Source of the DNA: Paraspadella gotoi
Lineage: Eukaryota > Chaetognatha
Assembly (NCBI GenBank): GCA_051294375.1
Contig: CM119270.1
Coordinates: 17,606,893 to 17,670,892, forward strand
DNA length: 64,000 nucleotides
Direction of reading: 5' to 3'
The notes beneath the pieces were generated by a model. That model was not told the DNA's origin. It saw nothing but the letters and a program-made list of their open reading frames with translations, and did not search any database. Below, piece by piece: positions 34,587-45,391 of this stretch (positions are counted from its first letter, which is position 1; every line of letters begins with the position of its first letter). Both the position numbers and the translations under genes were made by a program.

Positions 34587-35143
34587 GCGATTCGTGAATT
34601 CGTGAATCAACTTCACATCCATCGACTCGCATCTTCGTCGACCAATCAATTCGAATCACTTGCGATACGCAAACCAATCAATCCAGCTTTCTTTCCATCT
34701 CTCCATTCGTCGTCCTGGCTTAACCCTCACCCCGTCTGTACTCCCTACTCACCTCCTCCTCCTCCTCCTCCTCCTCCTCCTCCTCCCTCATCCAAATCTC
34801 CTCAAAAACCTCGGCCTCCTTTTAAACGGTCAAATAATCCCTCCCGATTCCTTTCGCCCGGACATTTCCCGCCAAATCAGCAACGTCGTCGTCGTCAACA
34901 GCGCCGACGACAACAACAACGACGACTTCAACAAAAACAACAACGTCAACAAGGTCAACAGTGTAAAAACAACCGGCCGAGCGGAATAAAAAAAACATCA
35001 GCATACAAAGTCTATTTAAAAAAAAAAACAAAAACAAAAGGCGAGGAAAAAAAAACAACGAAAACAAAACATTCGAAAACAAAACCAATCGAGAGAGAAC
35101 GACGACGACGAAAAAGAGGACGACGTCCAAAACCGACCGAGGA

Positions 35144-35177
<34 letters not shown>

Positions 35178-35237
35178 ACTGATCCCTCTCGGTTCTCGAG
35201 TCCAATTACGTCGAATTCTCGTTGTACCAATTCCTAA
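34587..35237 (+). CDS. Candidate exon, longest open version (copy 3)
   Basis: From the acceptor (TCCTTCTCAG, 34577-34586) a frame stays open for 216 codons. Residues 1-50 are of normal complexity (AIREFVNQLHIHRLASSSTN, then FESLAIRKPINPAFFPSLHS). Next come a poly-Pro run from (CTC)n, a Gln/Arg-rich stretch from CAA/CGA triplets and a poly-Arg run from (CGA)n. The first part is convincing. The low-complexity remainder may be open by chance, since copies 1 and 2 break it with indels. I do not recognise the protein. The true exon end is unknown. Confidence 0.35.
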
Positions 35238-35392
35238 ATCCAGACCCAGAGGAGGAAAAAAAAGAAAGGAAAAGGAGGAAAAGAAAAGGAGAAGAGTTAA
35301 AAAAAGGAAATAAGGAAAGAAAAAGGAGAAAAAGGAGAGACAAGCGATTCGTCGGTGGTGTGGTCTTTTTTTTTCCGAGGGGCATTAGCTGT

Positions 35393-35404
35393 TCTCTCTC
35401 TTCT

Positions 35405-35462
<58 letters not shown>

Positions 35463-35480
35463 TCTCTCTCTCCTCTCTAC
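35393..35480. repeat. (CT)n microsatellite (copy 3)
   Basis: Interrupted CT dinucleotides. Confidence 0.95.
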
Positions 35481-35550
35481 AACCATCGGCGCTCCCTGTC
35501 CAGAGTCAACAGTCCGCTTCTTCAACACGACTTCCGCTTCTGGAACTTAC

Positions 35551-35615
35551 CCTGATTTGGGACTCACCAACCCCAGCATCTCCCTCTGAGAGTTTCTGTC
35601 CGTTTCAGACGACAG
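35551..35615 (-). CDS. Candidate minus-strand exon with two donors 17 nt apart
   Basis: On the minus strand, TTTTCTCGAAACGATCACAG ends at 35616. The exon reads LSSETDRNSQREMLGL and can stop at a first donor (GTTG|GTGAGT, exon end 35568, 48 nt, in phase). It can also continue VSPKS to a second donor (CAGG|GTAAGT, exon end 35551, 65 nt). Both donors are strong and both survive in copies 1-3. The plus strand also has a good acceptor here (TTTCTGTCCGTTTCAG, 35592-35607) opening into TTAVIVSRKPSIGSARLK and stop at about 35661. So the block may instead be a plus-strand terminal exon. RNA evidence would decide. Family unknown. Confidence 0.4.
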
Positions 35616-35811
35616 CTGTGATCGTTTCGAGAAAACCGTCGATTGGATCAGCAAGACTTAAATAGTTATTTTTGTCAAAGTCTATTTTAAATGATATTTG
35701 ATAAAATTCAAGTTCTGAGAAAATATTAACGATCTCGCTGCAGACCTGACCCATCCTTGTCGCCGCGTCTTTTAGCGTTTCTTTCGTAATCCCCTACCAA
35801 CTCTTACCCAC

Positions 35812-35905
35812 AAGGCCCAACCAGGCCGACCCACAAGGCCGAACCCACTCCGCCCCATACCGCCCCACGCCCCACGCCCCACTCCCCACTCCCCACGCCC
35901 AACCC
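35812..35905 (-). other. G-quadruplex-prone block on minus strand (copy 3)
   Basis: Six or more CCCC runs between 35846 and 35900. Upstream is a short GGCCGACCCACAA tandem. Confidence 0.7.
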
Positions 35906-38770
35906 TAACCTCGGCCATCGTCAATTTCACCAGCCAAGTTTTTCCCCCTTATTTTTTTCGCACGTCCACGGGTTTTTTTTTCGCGAGCGATTCTCAAGAC
36001 GAGAGAGTGCGGAGAGAGAGCGGGCAGAAAATATTACCGAGGAGACGACGAGAGAGTGCGAATCAGCCCTTTGCGTGCGAGCGTGCACAAACTGCGCGCA
36101 TTGACACGGAAGTCTATGACGTCGTCAAACTTTTTGAAAAAATTAAAAGATAAAAAGTGAGAAAAATGAAAAGAAAAACGACGTAATTTCTGTGATGACT
36201 TGAAAAGTAAAAAAAAGGAAAAAAAGGAAAAGAAAAAAGAAAAAAAATCCATTTCATTCGCGAAAGAAAAAAAATATCTGCGATTGGATGAACGATCGAG
36301 CGAAAGGAATCGATGACAATAAAAAAGGGACAAACGGACAGACGGACTAACGGACACTAAACGGACGAAAAACAAACAGAAATGGATTCCGTGTGAATTC
36401 CTGAAAAAAATGACTACGCCTTCCTAACCCCTCACCCAATCGATTCCTCACCCGCTCGCCTCACCCGCTACTACGCGAGTCTCTGTGAATCTGAGTGAAT
36501 CTTTTGTGAATCTCGGGGAATCTCCCGATCCGGACGACGACGACGTCGACGACGACGAAGTCGTCCAAAGAAATCCGATAGTAGAAGGAAATCGAGAAAA
36601 AGGAAAAAAAAACTCTTCTCTTCTCAAAAAAGGGATAAAAGGAAAGAAAAAGGGAAGAAAAAAGGGTAAAAAGAGAATAAATAAAGATAAAAAAGGAAAA
36701 AACTCAAAAAAAGGATAAAAGGGAAGAAAAAGGGATAAAAAAGGGAAGAAAAAGGGATAAAAAGGGAAGAAAAAGTATAAAAAAAGGGAAGAGGATACAA
36801 AAAGGGCGGTTTAAATGAGAAAAGAACTGGAGGGGAAAAAAATAAAGGGAGCACAAACAGAATAATGGATGAAATTTTAAAAAAAAGTAAAAGAGACAAA
36901 AAGTAAGAATTTGAAAGAGAACCGATAGTACGGTAGGGGCAAAAGAGAGAGGTCCGACTTTCATCGTTTTCATCGGAAACAAACCCAACTGTAGAAAAAG
37001 GATAGGAAAAAAACAAAACAAATAGAAGATAAAAAAAAACTAGAGAGCGAGAAGAGAAGCCCCTTTTAAAAAGTCCCGTCGTCGGAAAAAAAGACAAAAC
37101 AAAAATAAAAATAAAAAAGAAAGAAAAAAGAAAAAAAATAAAAGGGTAAAACAAAAGGGAAACGTGACGAAAAAAAGAAATTGGAGGAAGACAATTTTCT
37201 TCTTTTTCTCTGCGAAAAAAAAACAAAAGACAATTCGTTGGAGTCGATATTGCTAATAATAATAAAAGGAAAGAAAGAACTAAAGAAAATATCCAATAAT
37301 AATCCAACAAAACGACAACAGCCACGAATTAGACAACAACAACCAAGAGTTTCCTCCTTTCGCCAACGCGGAAAATCTGTTAAAAATCGTTTCGACGAAA
37401 AAAAAAAAAGAAAAGAAAGAAAGAAAGTTTTCTTCTTTTTTTTTCCTCCTCGCGCCCATAAACGAAAGAAAAAAATGCTTTCATCAGCGTTCGAGACCGG
37501 GAAAGAGAAGTGAGAGTAATAGGAGTTAGAGAAGAGAGTAAAAGAGAGGAAAGTAAAAAGAGAAGAGAAGATAAGCAAAGAGCAGAGGATAAAAAAATCC
37601 CGAGAGCTTAAGGGGACGATCAAAATCCGTCGCGCGGAGAAGTTTTTAAGGGGAAGTCGAGAAACGCAAAGAAAAATATATACGCGTAAAAAATTTTAAG
37701 GCTAAAAATTTTAAAAAAATTATTTTTGGATATATATACTAACAAAAAAAAAGGCTCGCGATTGAATTGATTGTGGGATTCCTAATCCTAACAATAATCG
37801 TTAGAAATATCTCGAAACAAAAACCATTCTGGATTTTATTAAAAACCATAAATCATTCAGTTCTTCGTCCTCACGCTACAAAATAAATAAATAATAATAA
37901 AAAAGCTATAAATACAAGTGAAAACGTTCATTTCAAAAGTTAATATAAAAATTAAAAAAACCCAACAATTCCAATTCGATTCGTCTCTTCCAAAGAAACC
38001 AACCGACAAAATCCTCTCTGCCACCGTCATTTTCTTCGTCTCTCTCTCTATCTGTCTCAGTCATTTTTTTCGTCTCTCTCTCTCTATCTGTCTCCGCGTC
38101 TTAACGTGGTTTTAATCGATATCGTCGCAGCAGCCAACAACCCTAAACCCCGCCAAACCCCCCCCCCAAAAAAAAAATATATATATTCGCTCCGTCATAA
38201 ACGATAATAACTTTAAGTTTGTTTGTTTGTTTATTTTTTTCTCTCTATTTCTCGTTCGTTGTTTACGATTTTTACCGTCTGTTACTTATCGTCGGACTCG
38301 TAATTCTTTCCGTGTCACGTGACTCTTAATCGTCCACGTTTTTTTTGTTTTTACCAAAAAAATAAAAAAATAAAAACTATTGTAAACATTTTTTAAAACT
38401 TTATGACGAAAAAAAAATTAAACGATAACGACGCCTTCCGGGGAAATTGACTCGGAAACAAAAGGACGAAACAAATCGAAAGTAAAAGAAACGTAAACGA
38501 AACAAACATATTTTTTTTGTTTTTTTTTTCTCGACGCATGCTTTTTCTTTTATAACACAAGAACGCGAAGAAAGAAATGTTTTGAAATTAAGGAAAAACA
38601 AGGCAAAACAAAACAACAAAAAAATAAAAACACAAAACTATAAAGCTTCTTGTTCGCAAGTTTTATCTCAAGTCTACAACAAACAATTATCGATTATCCT
38701 AAGTCAAAAATAAAAAAAGACGAAAAAAAAAATTAACTCAAAGTAGTTAAAAAAAAAACAATCTTGGGAA
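35906..38770. other. Purine/A-rich region; possible Asp-rich exon near 36440-36600 (copy 3)
   Basis: Mostly A/G-rich low complexity. From about 36432 a plus frame reads PLASPATTRVSVNLSESFVN, then LGESPDPDDDD and EVVQRNPIVEGNRE before running into Lys-rich repeat translation. Copies 1, 2 and 4 carry the same DNA with indels. It looks coding, but I see no splice acceptor. The GTCACGTGAC palindrome is at 38314-38323. Confidence 0.3.
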
Positions 38771-38772
38771 AA

Positions 38773-38855
38773 TTAATCGTCATCAAAGTCCACGACTCTC
38801 ACATTTGTTTCGTGACTCTCACCGACTCGCCGTGAAATTGTCTCGATCCCCGCGT
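38773..38855 (-). CDS. Candidate minus-strand terminal exon (copy 3, one extra base)
   Basis: As 28187-28106, with one inserted C (near 38830) that shifts the upstream half. Confidence 0.38.
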
Positions 38856-40118
38856 CTTGTGAAAACCAAACCAAAAAAACACAAACGCAAAAAAAACGAA
38901 ACCAAGTACAATAAAGTACATTGAATATACGAGAAAATCGACTATCGGACGGATTAATTTACTAATTTCCTCTTGCTACTAAAATGGCATTCGATTGATA
39001 ATTTCAAATCCCAAAGTGCTCGACACAATATTTGTCTCACTCCCGGTCCAAGGCGAAACAAAGAAAAAAAAACCAAAAAGACAATCTTAACTCGCGAAAA
39101 AAAACAACAAAAAACAAAACTAAATTCGTTGATTCGAGAGAAATGAATTAAACTTAAAAGAAAATTATAAACACACACACACACACAAAAAGCCGTTCTC
39201 TTTTTGAATTCGTGTTCGAGTACACACACGACGAAAAAAACTAAACGAATAAAATTCCGTGTGTGACTAAGAATTGAAAAAAATTAACGTATAACCGAGA
39301 GAAGACGAAAATATCGATATTTTTAAAAAAATAGCAGATCGCAAACATATATGCGCATAAATATATATTATAGCTAGATACAAATATATATATATATAGC
39401 CAGCTTGCCACACACTCTCGCTTGAACGACACACCGTTTCAAATTTCTTTTTTTTTTTGCCCCATTGATTTCGTTTCGTTTTGATTTTTACAAGCAGCTG
39501 CTTGCATTAATCATTTTTCGCATCTTGTCGCAAAAAGAAAAGTCCGACTGCTACTCAAAACTTCGGACGGCGATCTTATTTTAGTTATAATTGTATCGGA
39601 TCGTTCAAATATACATTTCATTTCGCTCGCTTTTCATTAAATATCGAACGAACCGGATTTTGTTTATGATTAAACTTCTTTGTTCAAATCAACGCTTATT
39701 AAAAAAAAAACCAAAAAAAAACAACAACTAAATAACAAACAAAAAAGTCTACTAACCGCTTTGCATCGCAAAAAACAAAACAAAAAAAATCTGCTATAAA
39801 AAAAAATAATCGAGAATCGAACCTTCACTAATCGTTTGCGAGATTTCACGAATAAAAAATCACCTGGCAACGGAAATATAAACAAAAACAGAAAAAAACC
39901 GACCTAAGAAAAAAAAACACTAAGGGGTCGACGTATTTGTTCGCTTTCTGATGTTTCACTCGTTAAGACACTAGGAACCGCCACCAGGGCTGTAAATATC
40001 AACCAAAAAAAAACAAAAACAAAAGCCCCCAAAGCATAAAAAGGGAAGAAACGGCGGATTCGCGTTCGTGCCCAGGAAACCCCCCAAAAAAGGGTCGAAT
40101 AGTCGTAACCCCCACCTT

Positions 40119-40170
40119 CCCTGTGAGGAACGGACCCGTACTCACCCGAGTAAGGTTCGTCCTTACGAGG
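40119..40170 (+). ncRNA. Stem-loop (copy 3)
   Basis: Same hairpin as 29455-29505 with one extra A in the 5' arm. Confidence 0.28.
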
Positions 40171-40207
40171 CACTGCCCAGACAATACCTCATACAAACGC
40201 CAGCTTA
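40146..40207 (-). CDS. Candidate 62-nt minus-strand exon (cleanest copy)
   Basis: On the minus strand, acceptor AATGATGCAG ends at 40208, about 55 bases after a long (CT)n tract. The exon reads SWRLYEVLSGQCLVRTNLTR and ends at CTCGG|GTGAGT, a strong donor. It needs one base from the preceding exon and ends in phase 0. The opposite strand has its own donor at 40226 and acceptor at 40401 in the same area, so the strand is unresolved. No family recognised. Confidence 0.3.
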
Positions 40208-40226
40208 CTGCATCATTCTGCTTCAG

Positions 40227-40266
40227 GTGAGAAAAAGGTCATGCGAAGGTTTGATGAAATGGATTT

Positions 40267-40334
<68 letters not shown>

Positions 40335-40401
40335 GTGAGTCTTTTTACACTATTTCATCTTTGTTAATCTTTTGTTTAAATTTTCCTCGATTTTTTCGCA
40401 G
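40227..40401 (+). other. Short plus-strand intron candidate filled by (GA)n
   Basis: CTTCAG|GTGAGA at 40226/40227 and TTTTTTCGCAG ending at 40401 define a 175-base GT-AG intron whose middle is (GA)n (40268-40334). Same arrangement at 29561-29756, 55037-55272 and, with a damaged donor, about 16821-17016. The flanking sequence is open in all three frames when joined, so the frame of the product cannot be given. The minus strand of the right-hand exon reads MERSSGDEDRRQMSLRKNRG. Confidence 0.35.
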
Positions 40402-41083
40402 GGACATCTGCCGTCGATCTTCATCCCCGCTGCTCCGCTCCATCACAATTAAAAGAAAAACAAATAAACAAAAGGATTCTTCATCGCTATCGTAGCTACT
40501 GCGCAAAAAAAAAAACCCAAATAAATAAATAAACAAACCCCCCCCCAAAAAAAAATATACTTACCTTCGTCATTAACGCAACTAGGCAGTAGTCAGTTTT
40601 AAAAAAAATACAAACTAAATGTTAACTTACTCTCGTTACTAATATCGTCTCTTTCAATTGGTCTTGCTATCTCGCTTTCCCTTCCTGTCTTGTTATTCGT
40701 GCCGCCCCCCCCCCAACAAAAAAGATTGTTATTATTCACTAGTTGCGTATCACGTCATCGTCCTAACGTAAAGAGAAGAAAAGAAAAATATTCGTAGTTA
40801 ATACTTAGTCGTACCCTTCTAAACGAGAGTGTTAGAATTAGAAAATATTTCAAAACTGAACTAATTATTACTAAAAACAAAAATAAAAATACAAAATTCG
40901 TTAGAAACCCTTACATCGCGACGTTGCTCTCTCTCTCTTTCTCTCCCGACAATTTTACTCTTCGAATAAATAATCGTTTTCCTTTCAAAAACCTAAAAAG
41001 AAAAAAAAACTCTCGAATAATAAAAAAGAAAAAAAAATAGTAAAAGTGGAGAAAAAGCGAAAATATTGCTTCGGACTCTTGTG

Positions 41084-41218
41084 ACCTTGAGCATAAAAAC
41101 GACCTCACCTCTTCACTCGCATCTCACTTACCCTTTTTTCTCTCTCTCTCTCTCTCTTTTGATTCTTCGCAAGTTTCGCGCCGGCGACGAACGACCTTCC
41201 AGTTTTTTTTTTACGAAG
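41084..41218 (+). promoter_or_regulatory. Promoter and first non-coding exon (copy 3)
   Basis: TGACCTTGA abuts CATAAAA (TATA-like at 41092). The exon ends CGAAG|GTGAGT at 41218. Confidence 0.48.
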
Positions 41219-41817
41219 GTGAGTTGTCGTCGTTGTTGTCGTCGTCGGCGTTGTCGTTGTTGTTGTGATTTTGTGCGATCATTCGTGAGTCATGGTAATC
41301 CATGTGAATGGATGTGAATGACGAAAAATGTCGTTTTCACGCTCGGTGACCCAAACTAAGCGTCTAGGCTTCTTTCTTTTTATGAAAGTCGTAAGGTTGA
41401 AGCTTCCGGTTTCTAAAATCAAATTCCAACTCAATTTTATTTTTTTTTTTTTATTCCATTTTATTTTTCTGTTTTATTGAAAAATCGATGAATCGTGAAA
41501 CGAAATCCAGTTTCACACGATTCGTTTTTTGTTTTTTTTTAAGAAAAAAAATTTAAAAAAGCAATAATATCAAAGTTGAAACATTATTTGTAATTTAAAA
41601 TAACCTGTGAGTGACATGACATCACAACTATTGTGAAGATGTCGATTACCCAATCTGTTCTATTTAGGACTAGTCACTAGCGTTTTCATACAGAATTTAT
41701 TTATGACATAAATTGGATTATATTCAGGATTAAATTCAGGATTGATGATGAACCAAAATCTGTTGAGACTGAAAACAACATCAAAGAAGAAAATTTTTTT
41801 TTGGTTATATCTATTTC

Positions 41818-41858
<41 letters not shown>

Positions 41859-42004
41859 AAGAGAGAGTGCGATAGGCGATAGAGATACTAACGTGCTCAT
41901 TTATTTGACCCTATTATCTCAAACAGTTATACTGGAATCCAATTAATTTCTAATCTAAACAGAGAAATAGTCCCTTAAACCTTTTTTTTCCAATCTTCCC
42001 ACAG

Positions 42005-42252
42005 GACGTTTCCGCATCTCGGCCGCAGCATATCCGCCATATTCTCAGCAGCAGCAGCATTTCTCCTCTTGCCTTCAATCGTCCGCTTGCCTCGAACCGA
42101 CCGGGTTTTCCGCAATTGCAGCAAACCTTGTCCTTCTCTCTCACCCACTTGAACCTTGTTTATTATTTTTTTTTTGTTCGTCGAAACTTCGCAATTTGAT
42201 TTTGCGGAGATCAAGTTTTGATTATTCGTCTTTGCATCAAAGAAACTGAGAA
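42005..42252 (+). other. Exon 2, probably 5' UTR (copy 3, best donor)
   Basis: Acceptor CCCACAG at 41998-42004. The donor GAGAA|GTAAGT at 42252/42253 is intact only here. Confidence 0.48.
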
Positions 42253-42337
42253 GTAAGTTTAACGTGCCAAAAACAACCCTTTAATAAAGGTATTTATAAA
42301 CGTTATTTAACGGATTTTTAATATTCTCATTTTGCAG

Positions 42338-42926
42338 CATTCCTACACTACGCTCTGCTTTGCAGAAAACGTCCACAACACAAGGGAGCATCCCAATAAA
42401 TCAATTAATTCAACTCCTTTTAATTTTTACCTTCATTTCCTTTTTTTTTTTTAACATAAGCACCTTTTTATTCATTGAACCTTACTCGAGCAACGCTTTA
42501 CAATTATCTACCGGATAGAAAACTTTATCGAAGTTACTCCATAGACAAATTTCGCTTTGATAACGAATCAACTACGACAATAAAAAAGACGTCTATCACA
42601 GATCAAATTCCGAATAAAAACAAAAGATCAGAAGCTTGGCCAAATCAGCGAGTCGACCCTACGTTGAGCGTCGCTGTAAGGTCAAGGAAAAGTTTTTGTT
42701 TACCCAAAAAGTAAACAAAAACAATCGAAAGGAAAACGAAAACAAACAAAAAACAACACCCTCTTTTAAATTAAAAAAACTCTTCAAGATTGAAAGAATC
42801 CTTTGAAAAAAAAAAAGTTTAAAAAAAACTCAAATACACCCCTTTAAAAAATACATCCCGCCAGAAAACAAACACGCTTAGTCATCAAACAAAAACAACA
42901 ACAACAACAACGACCAAAAAACAATC
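42338..42926 (+). other. Exon 3, 5' untranslated part (copy 3)
   Basis: Acceptor TTTTGCAG at 42330-42337; the intron between exons 2 and 3 is only 85 bases. Contains the 79-codon open stretch 42475-42714. Confidence 0.42.
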
Positions 42927-43143
42927 ATGGGGAAGAGCGGGAAAAAGAGCGGAGGCGGGCAGCAACGACGTCGGCAGCAACAGCAGCGGCGGCGGCGGGA
43001 ACGTCAAAAGCGGGCAAATGCGTCGAAGGGAAGCAGGGATTCGTCTACGCGACCGAGCGAGGTGGGCCACAACCACAGTCATGCCACCGCCGAAAGATGG
43101 GAGAACAGACTAGTCCGGATATCGCCGTCCTACGGAGCGCATG
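42927..43143 (+). CDS. First coding exon (copy 3)
   Basis: MGKSGKKSGGG is intact, then a one-base insertion shifts the frame. The 3' end differs from copies 1 and 2 (GGGAGAACAGACTAGTCC and GCGCATG|GTGAGT) and is shared with copy 4, giving a different splice phase. Confidence 0.55.
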
Positions 43144-43188
43144 GTGAGTTAAGGGGGTTTGGGTGGGTGGAAGTAGTGATCGAGGGTG

Positions 43189-43430
43189 GTTTGATTTGAT
43201 TTGATTTGATTTGATTTGATTTAGATTTGATTTAGATTTGATATGATATGATATGATATGATATGATATGATATGATATGATATGATATGATATGATTTG
43301 ATTTGATTTAGATCTGATTTAGATTTGATTTGATTTGATTTGATTTGATTTGATTTGAATTGGTTTGAATTGATTTGAAGTGATTTGATTTGGAATTGAT
43401 TTGATTTGATTTGATTTGGTAATTTAGTTA
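43189..43430. repeat. (TTTGA)n with internal (GATAT)n (copy 3)
   Basis: A run of about 11 perfect GATAT units (43240-43296) lies inside the TTTGA array; the other copies lack this perfect block. Confidence 0.95.
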
Positions 43431-43614
43431 ATGGATGGAATGATATCCGAATAAATTGATGAATCAATGATCCGATCAATAGAGTAATGAATTAAAAGAA
43501 ATTAATTTAGCATTTTCGTACAGTTTTTACCGTTTGTGACAATAGTATTTTTTAATGCTCGTATCTTTTTCGAGCACGTCAAATATTTTTAGGCTAAATC
43601 TAATTTTATTCTCG

Positions 43615-43960
43615 GCACGTGAGGATCACCGCGGGGCACTGTCAGCGTAGCGTTGATTGCTTACGTGGCTTGTCGCAGTACTCAACTTGTGGCTGGTCGG
43701 CGTACTTGGCTTGTTATCATGCATGGCTTGTCATCGTACGTGCTAACGCGCGCGCGACTTCGAAACACGGACTCCAAACGTTTTCCCCTTGCGTCCAAGT
43801 CTTGACGTTTCTCTCGCTTGATTGACGCTTCGATCGTCGGTTTAGTCAGAGGAAAATAGAATCGCTGATTGGCTGAAGGAAAAAAAAATATCTTTTTGAC
43901 GTCGCGGGCGAAATGGATATTGATATCATTAACGGCTTCGTCGATGACGTCATTAATGTA
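43615..43960. promoter_or_regulatory. CpG-rich promoter-like region with CCAAT and CRE
   Basis: Four loose GGCTTGTC(A/G)TCGTAC-like repeats (43665-43745), a CpG-rich stretch with CGCGCGCG (43746-43755), an inverted CCAAT box (GATTGGCT, 43867-43874) and a full CRE (TGACGTCA, 43945-43952). Start site and direction are unknown. The minus frame ending near 44266 (MKMSTDDSELSITDREMVTR) could be a first exon facing left. Confidence 0.35.
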
Positions 43961-44059
43961 GTTCTTAAAATTGTATTTGTTCAAATTCGTTAGTAATGAT
44001 AAAAAATATGATGAACTATGAATGAGATGTGCGGAAGGAAAATTAGGAAAAAAACCAGC

Positions 44060-44064
<5 letters not shown>

Positions 44065-44142
<78 letters not shown>

Positions 44143-44162
44143 GAGAGCAGGAGAGAGAGACG
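44065..44162. repeat. (GA)n microsatellite
   Basis: Interrupted GA; matched at 59275-59356. Confidence 0.95.
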
Positions 44163-44516
44163 ACTGTAACTGCCTCTACGAGAGATAAAGATTCGATTTG
44201 ATGGATTCGAGTCACCATTTCGCGATCGGTGATTGACAATTCACTGTCATCGGTGCTCATCTTCACTTCGACTCGGTGATAAGAGGATGATAATGATGAT
44301 ACGCATCTCTTCTTTCGCTGATGAAAGAAACGACTTGAGTTCTACTTTTAAAAAAAACATCATTTTCACTTAGTGACAAAATTATAAAAGTTTTATAAGA
44401 CTTTCACGGTGACAATCGCCGACAACGACCGACTGACAGTGACGCCGACGTCTTGGTTTTGACAGTGACACAGTTACAGTCGCACCAAACTTGCAGTGAC
44501 AGTTTTCGAATCGAGT

Positions 44517-44623
44517 GTCGGTCATCTTAAAACGAAAGTCGGCCATCTTGAAAAGACGATCGGCTATCTTGAAACGAAAGTCGGCCATCTTGAAACGACT
44601 GTCAGCCATCTTGGAACATCGGT
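44517..44623. repeat. 20-21-bp minisatellite with YY1/Pho-like cores, array 1
   Basis: Five units of GTCGGCCATCTTGAAACGAAA type, each with GCCATCTT (reverse complement AAGATGGC) or a one-base variant. The array is cut by the N gap. Confidence 0.85.
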
Positions 44624-44648
44624 NNNNNNNNNNNNNNNNNNNNNNNNN
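44624..44648. other. Assembly gap, 25 N
   Basis: Lies inside the minisatellite. Confidence 0.99.
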
Positions 44649-44838
44649 CTCCTACTGCAGAGATATCTCATACGATTTCTCGATTCTGATGGATTTCGAA
44701 GTAACCTCATTTCTGCGCATCTGCGTGATTTCATCAATCCTCAGCTGTCATCTCGGTGCTCTCATATCTCCTTATCACCCTCTGTATCTTCTTCTTCGAT
44801 TACTACGTCTTGAAGAGTTCGATAGATGAGATGACGCA

Positions 44839-45268
44839 ATCTCTTCTTTCGCTGATGAAAGAAACGACTTGAGTTCTACCTTTAATAAAAAAACATCATT
44901 TTCACTTAGTGAAAAAAATTATAAAAGTTTTTATAAGACTTTCACGGTTGACAATCGCCGACAACGACCGACGTGACAGTGACGCCGACTCCGGTTTTGA
45001 CAGTGACACAGTTACAATGAAATGACAAGACATGACAACACCGACTGCTGTTAAAAGACACGTCTGGTGCTGCACTACATCAATCTTGCAGTGACAGTTT
45101 TCGAATCGAGTGTCGGTCCATCTTAAAACGAACTGTCGGCCATCCTTGAAAAGACGATCGGCTATCTGAGACAGAAGTCGGCCATCGCGCTTCGGCCATC
45201 TTGAAACGACTGTCAGCCATCTGTGGAACATCGGTCGGCCATCTGAAACTAACGTCAGCCATCTTCCC
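44839..45268. repeat. Second version of 44305-44623 with YY1-like array 2
   Basis: Repeats the stretch starting ATCTCTTCTTTCGCTGATG at 44305, but with about 60-70 extra bases (45017-45084) and a longer array (45110-45268, about eight units). Confidence 0.85.
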
Positions 45269-45273
45269 CTCGT

Positions 45274-45330
45274 TGCCGGAGGTCGTTTAGGACGCGAACC
45301 GCGCCCTCTTCCGGGAAAAATTGCGTTCAT
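45274..45330 (-). CDS. Possible minus-strand start exon
   Basis: A minus-strand ATG at 45330 opens MNAIFPGRGRGSRPKRPPAT, basic and Pro-rich, before the frame enters the minisatellite (WLTLVSDGRP...). The stretch is CpG-rich. The plus strand has a donor-like CATCAG|GTGCGA at the same place. Weak support. Confidence 0.2.
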
Positions 45331-45391
45331 CAGGTGCGAATAAAAGAACTAAATCGGGCGAAAGAAAATGTTCGGCTACCCTTTTTCTTTT

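Larger units (their letters stand above)
33109..43567 (+). repeat. Copy 3 of the unit, 5' truncated
   Basis: Begins within the GA tract equivalent to 9480 or 22510. Unlike copies 1 and 2 it reads on past CTCGTATCTT into the downstream segment. Confidence 0.95.

Noticed and set aside
44496-44829. ORFs reading repeated VGHLET or KMADFRF peptides
   Set aside because: Translations of the 21-bp minisatellite interrupted by N; explained better as DNA repeats.
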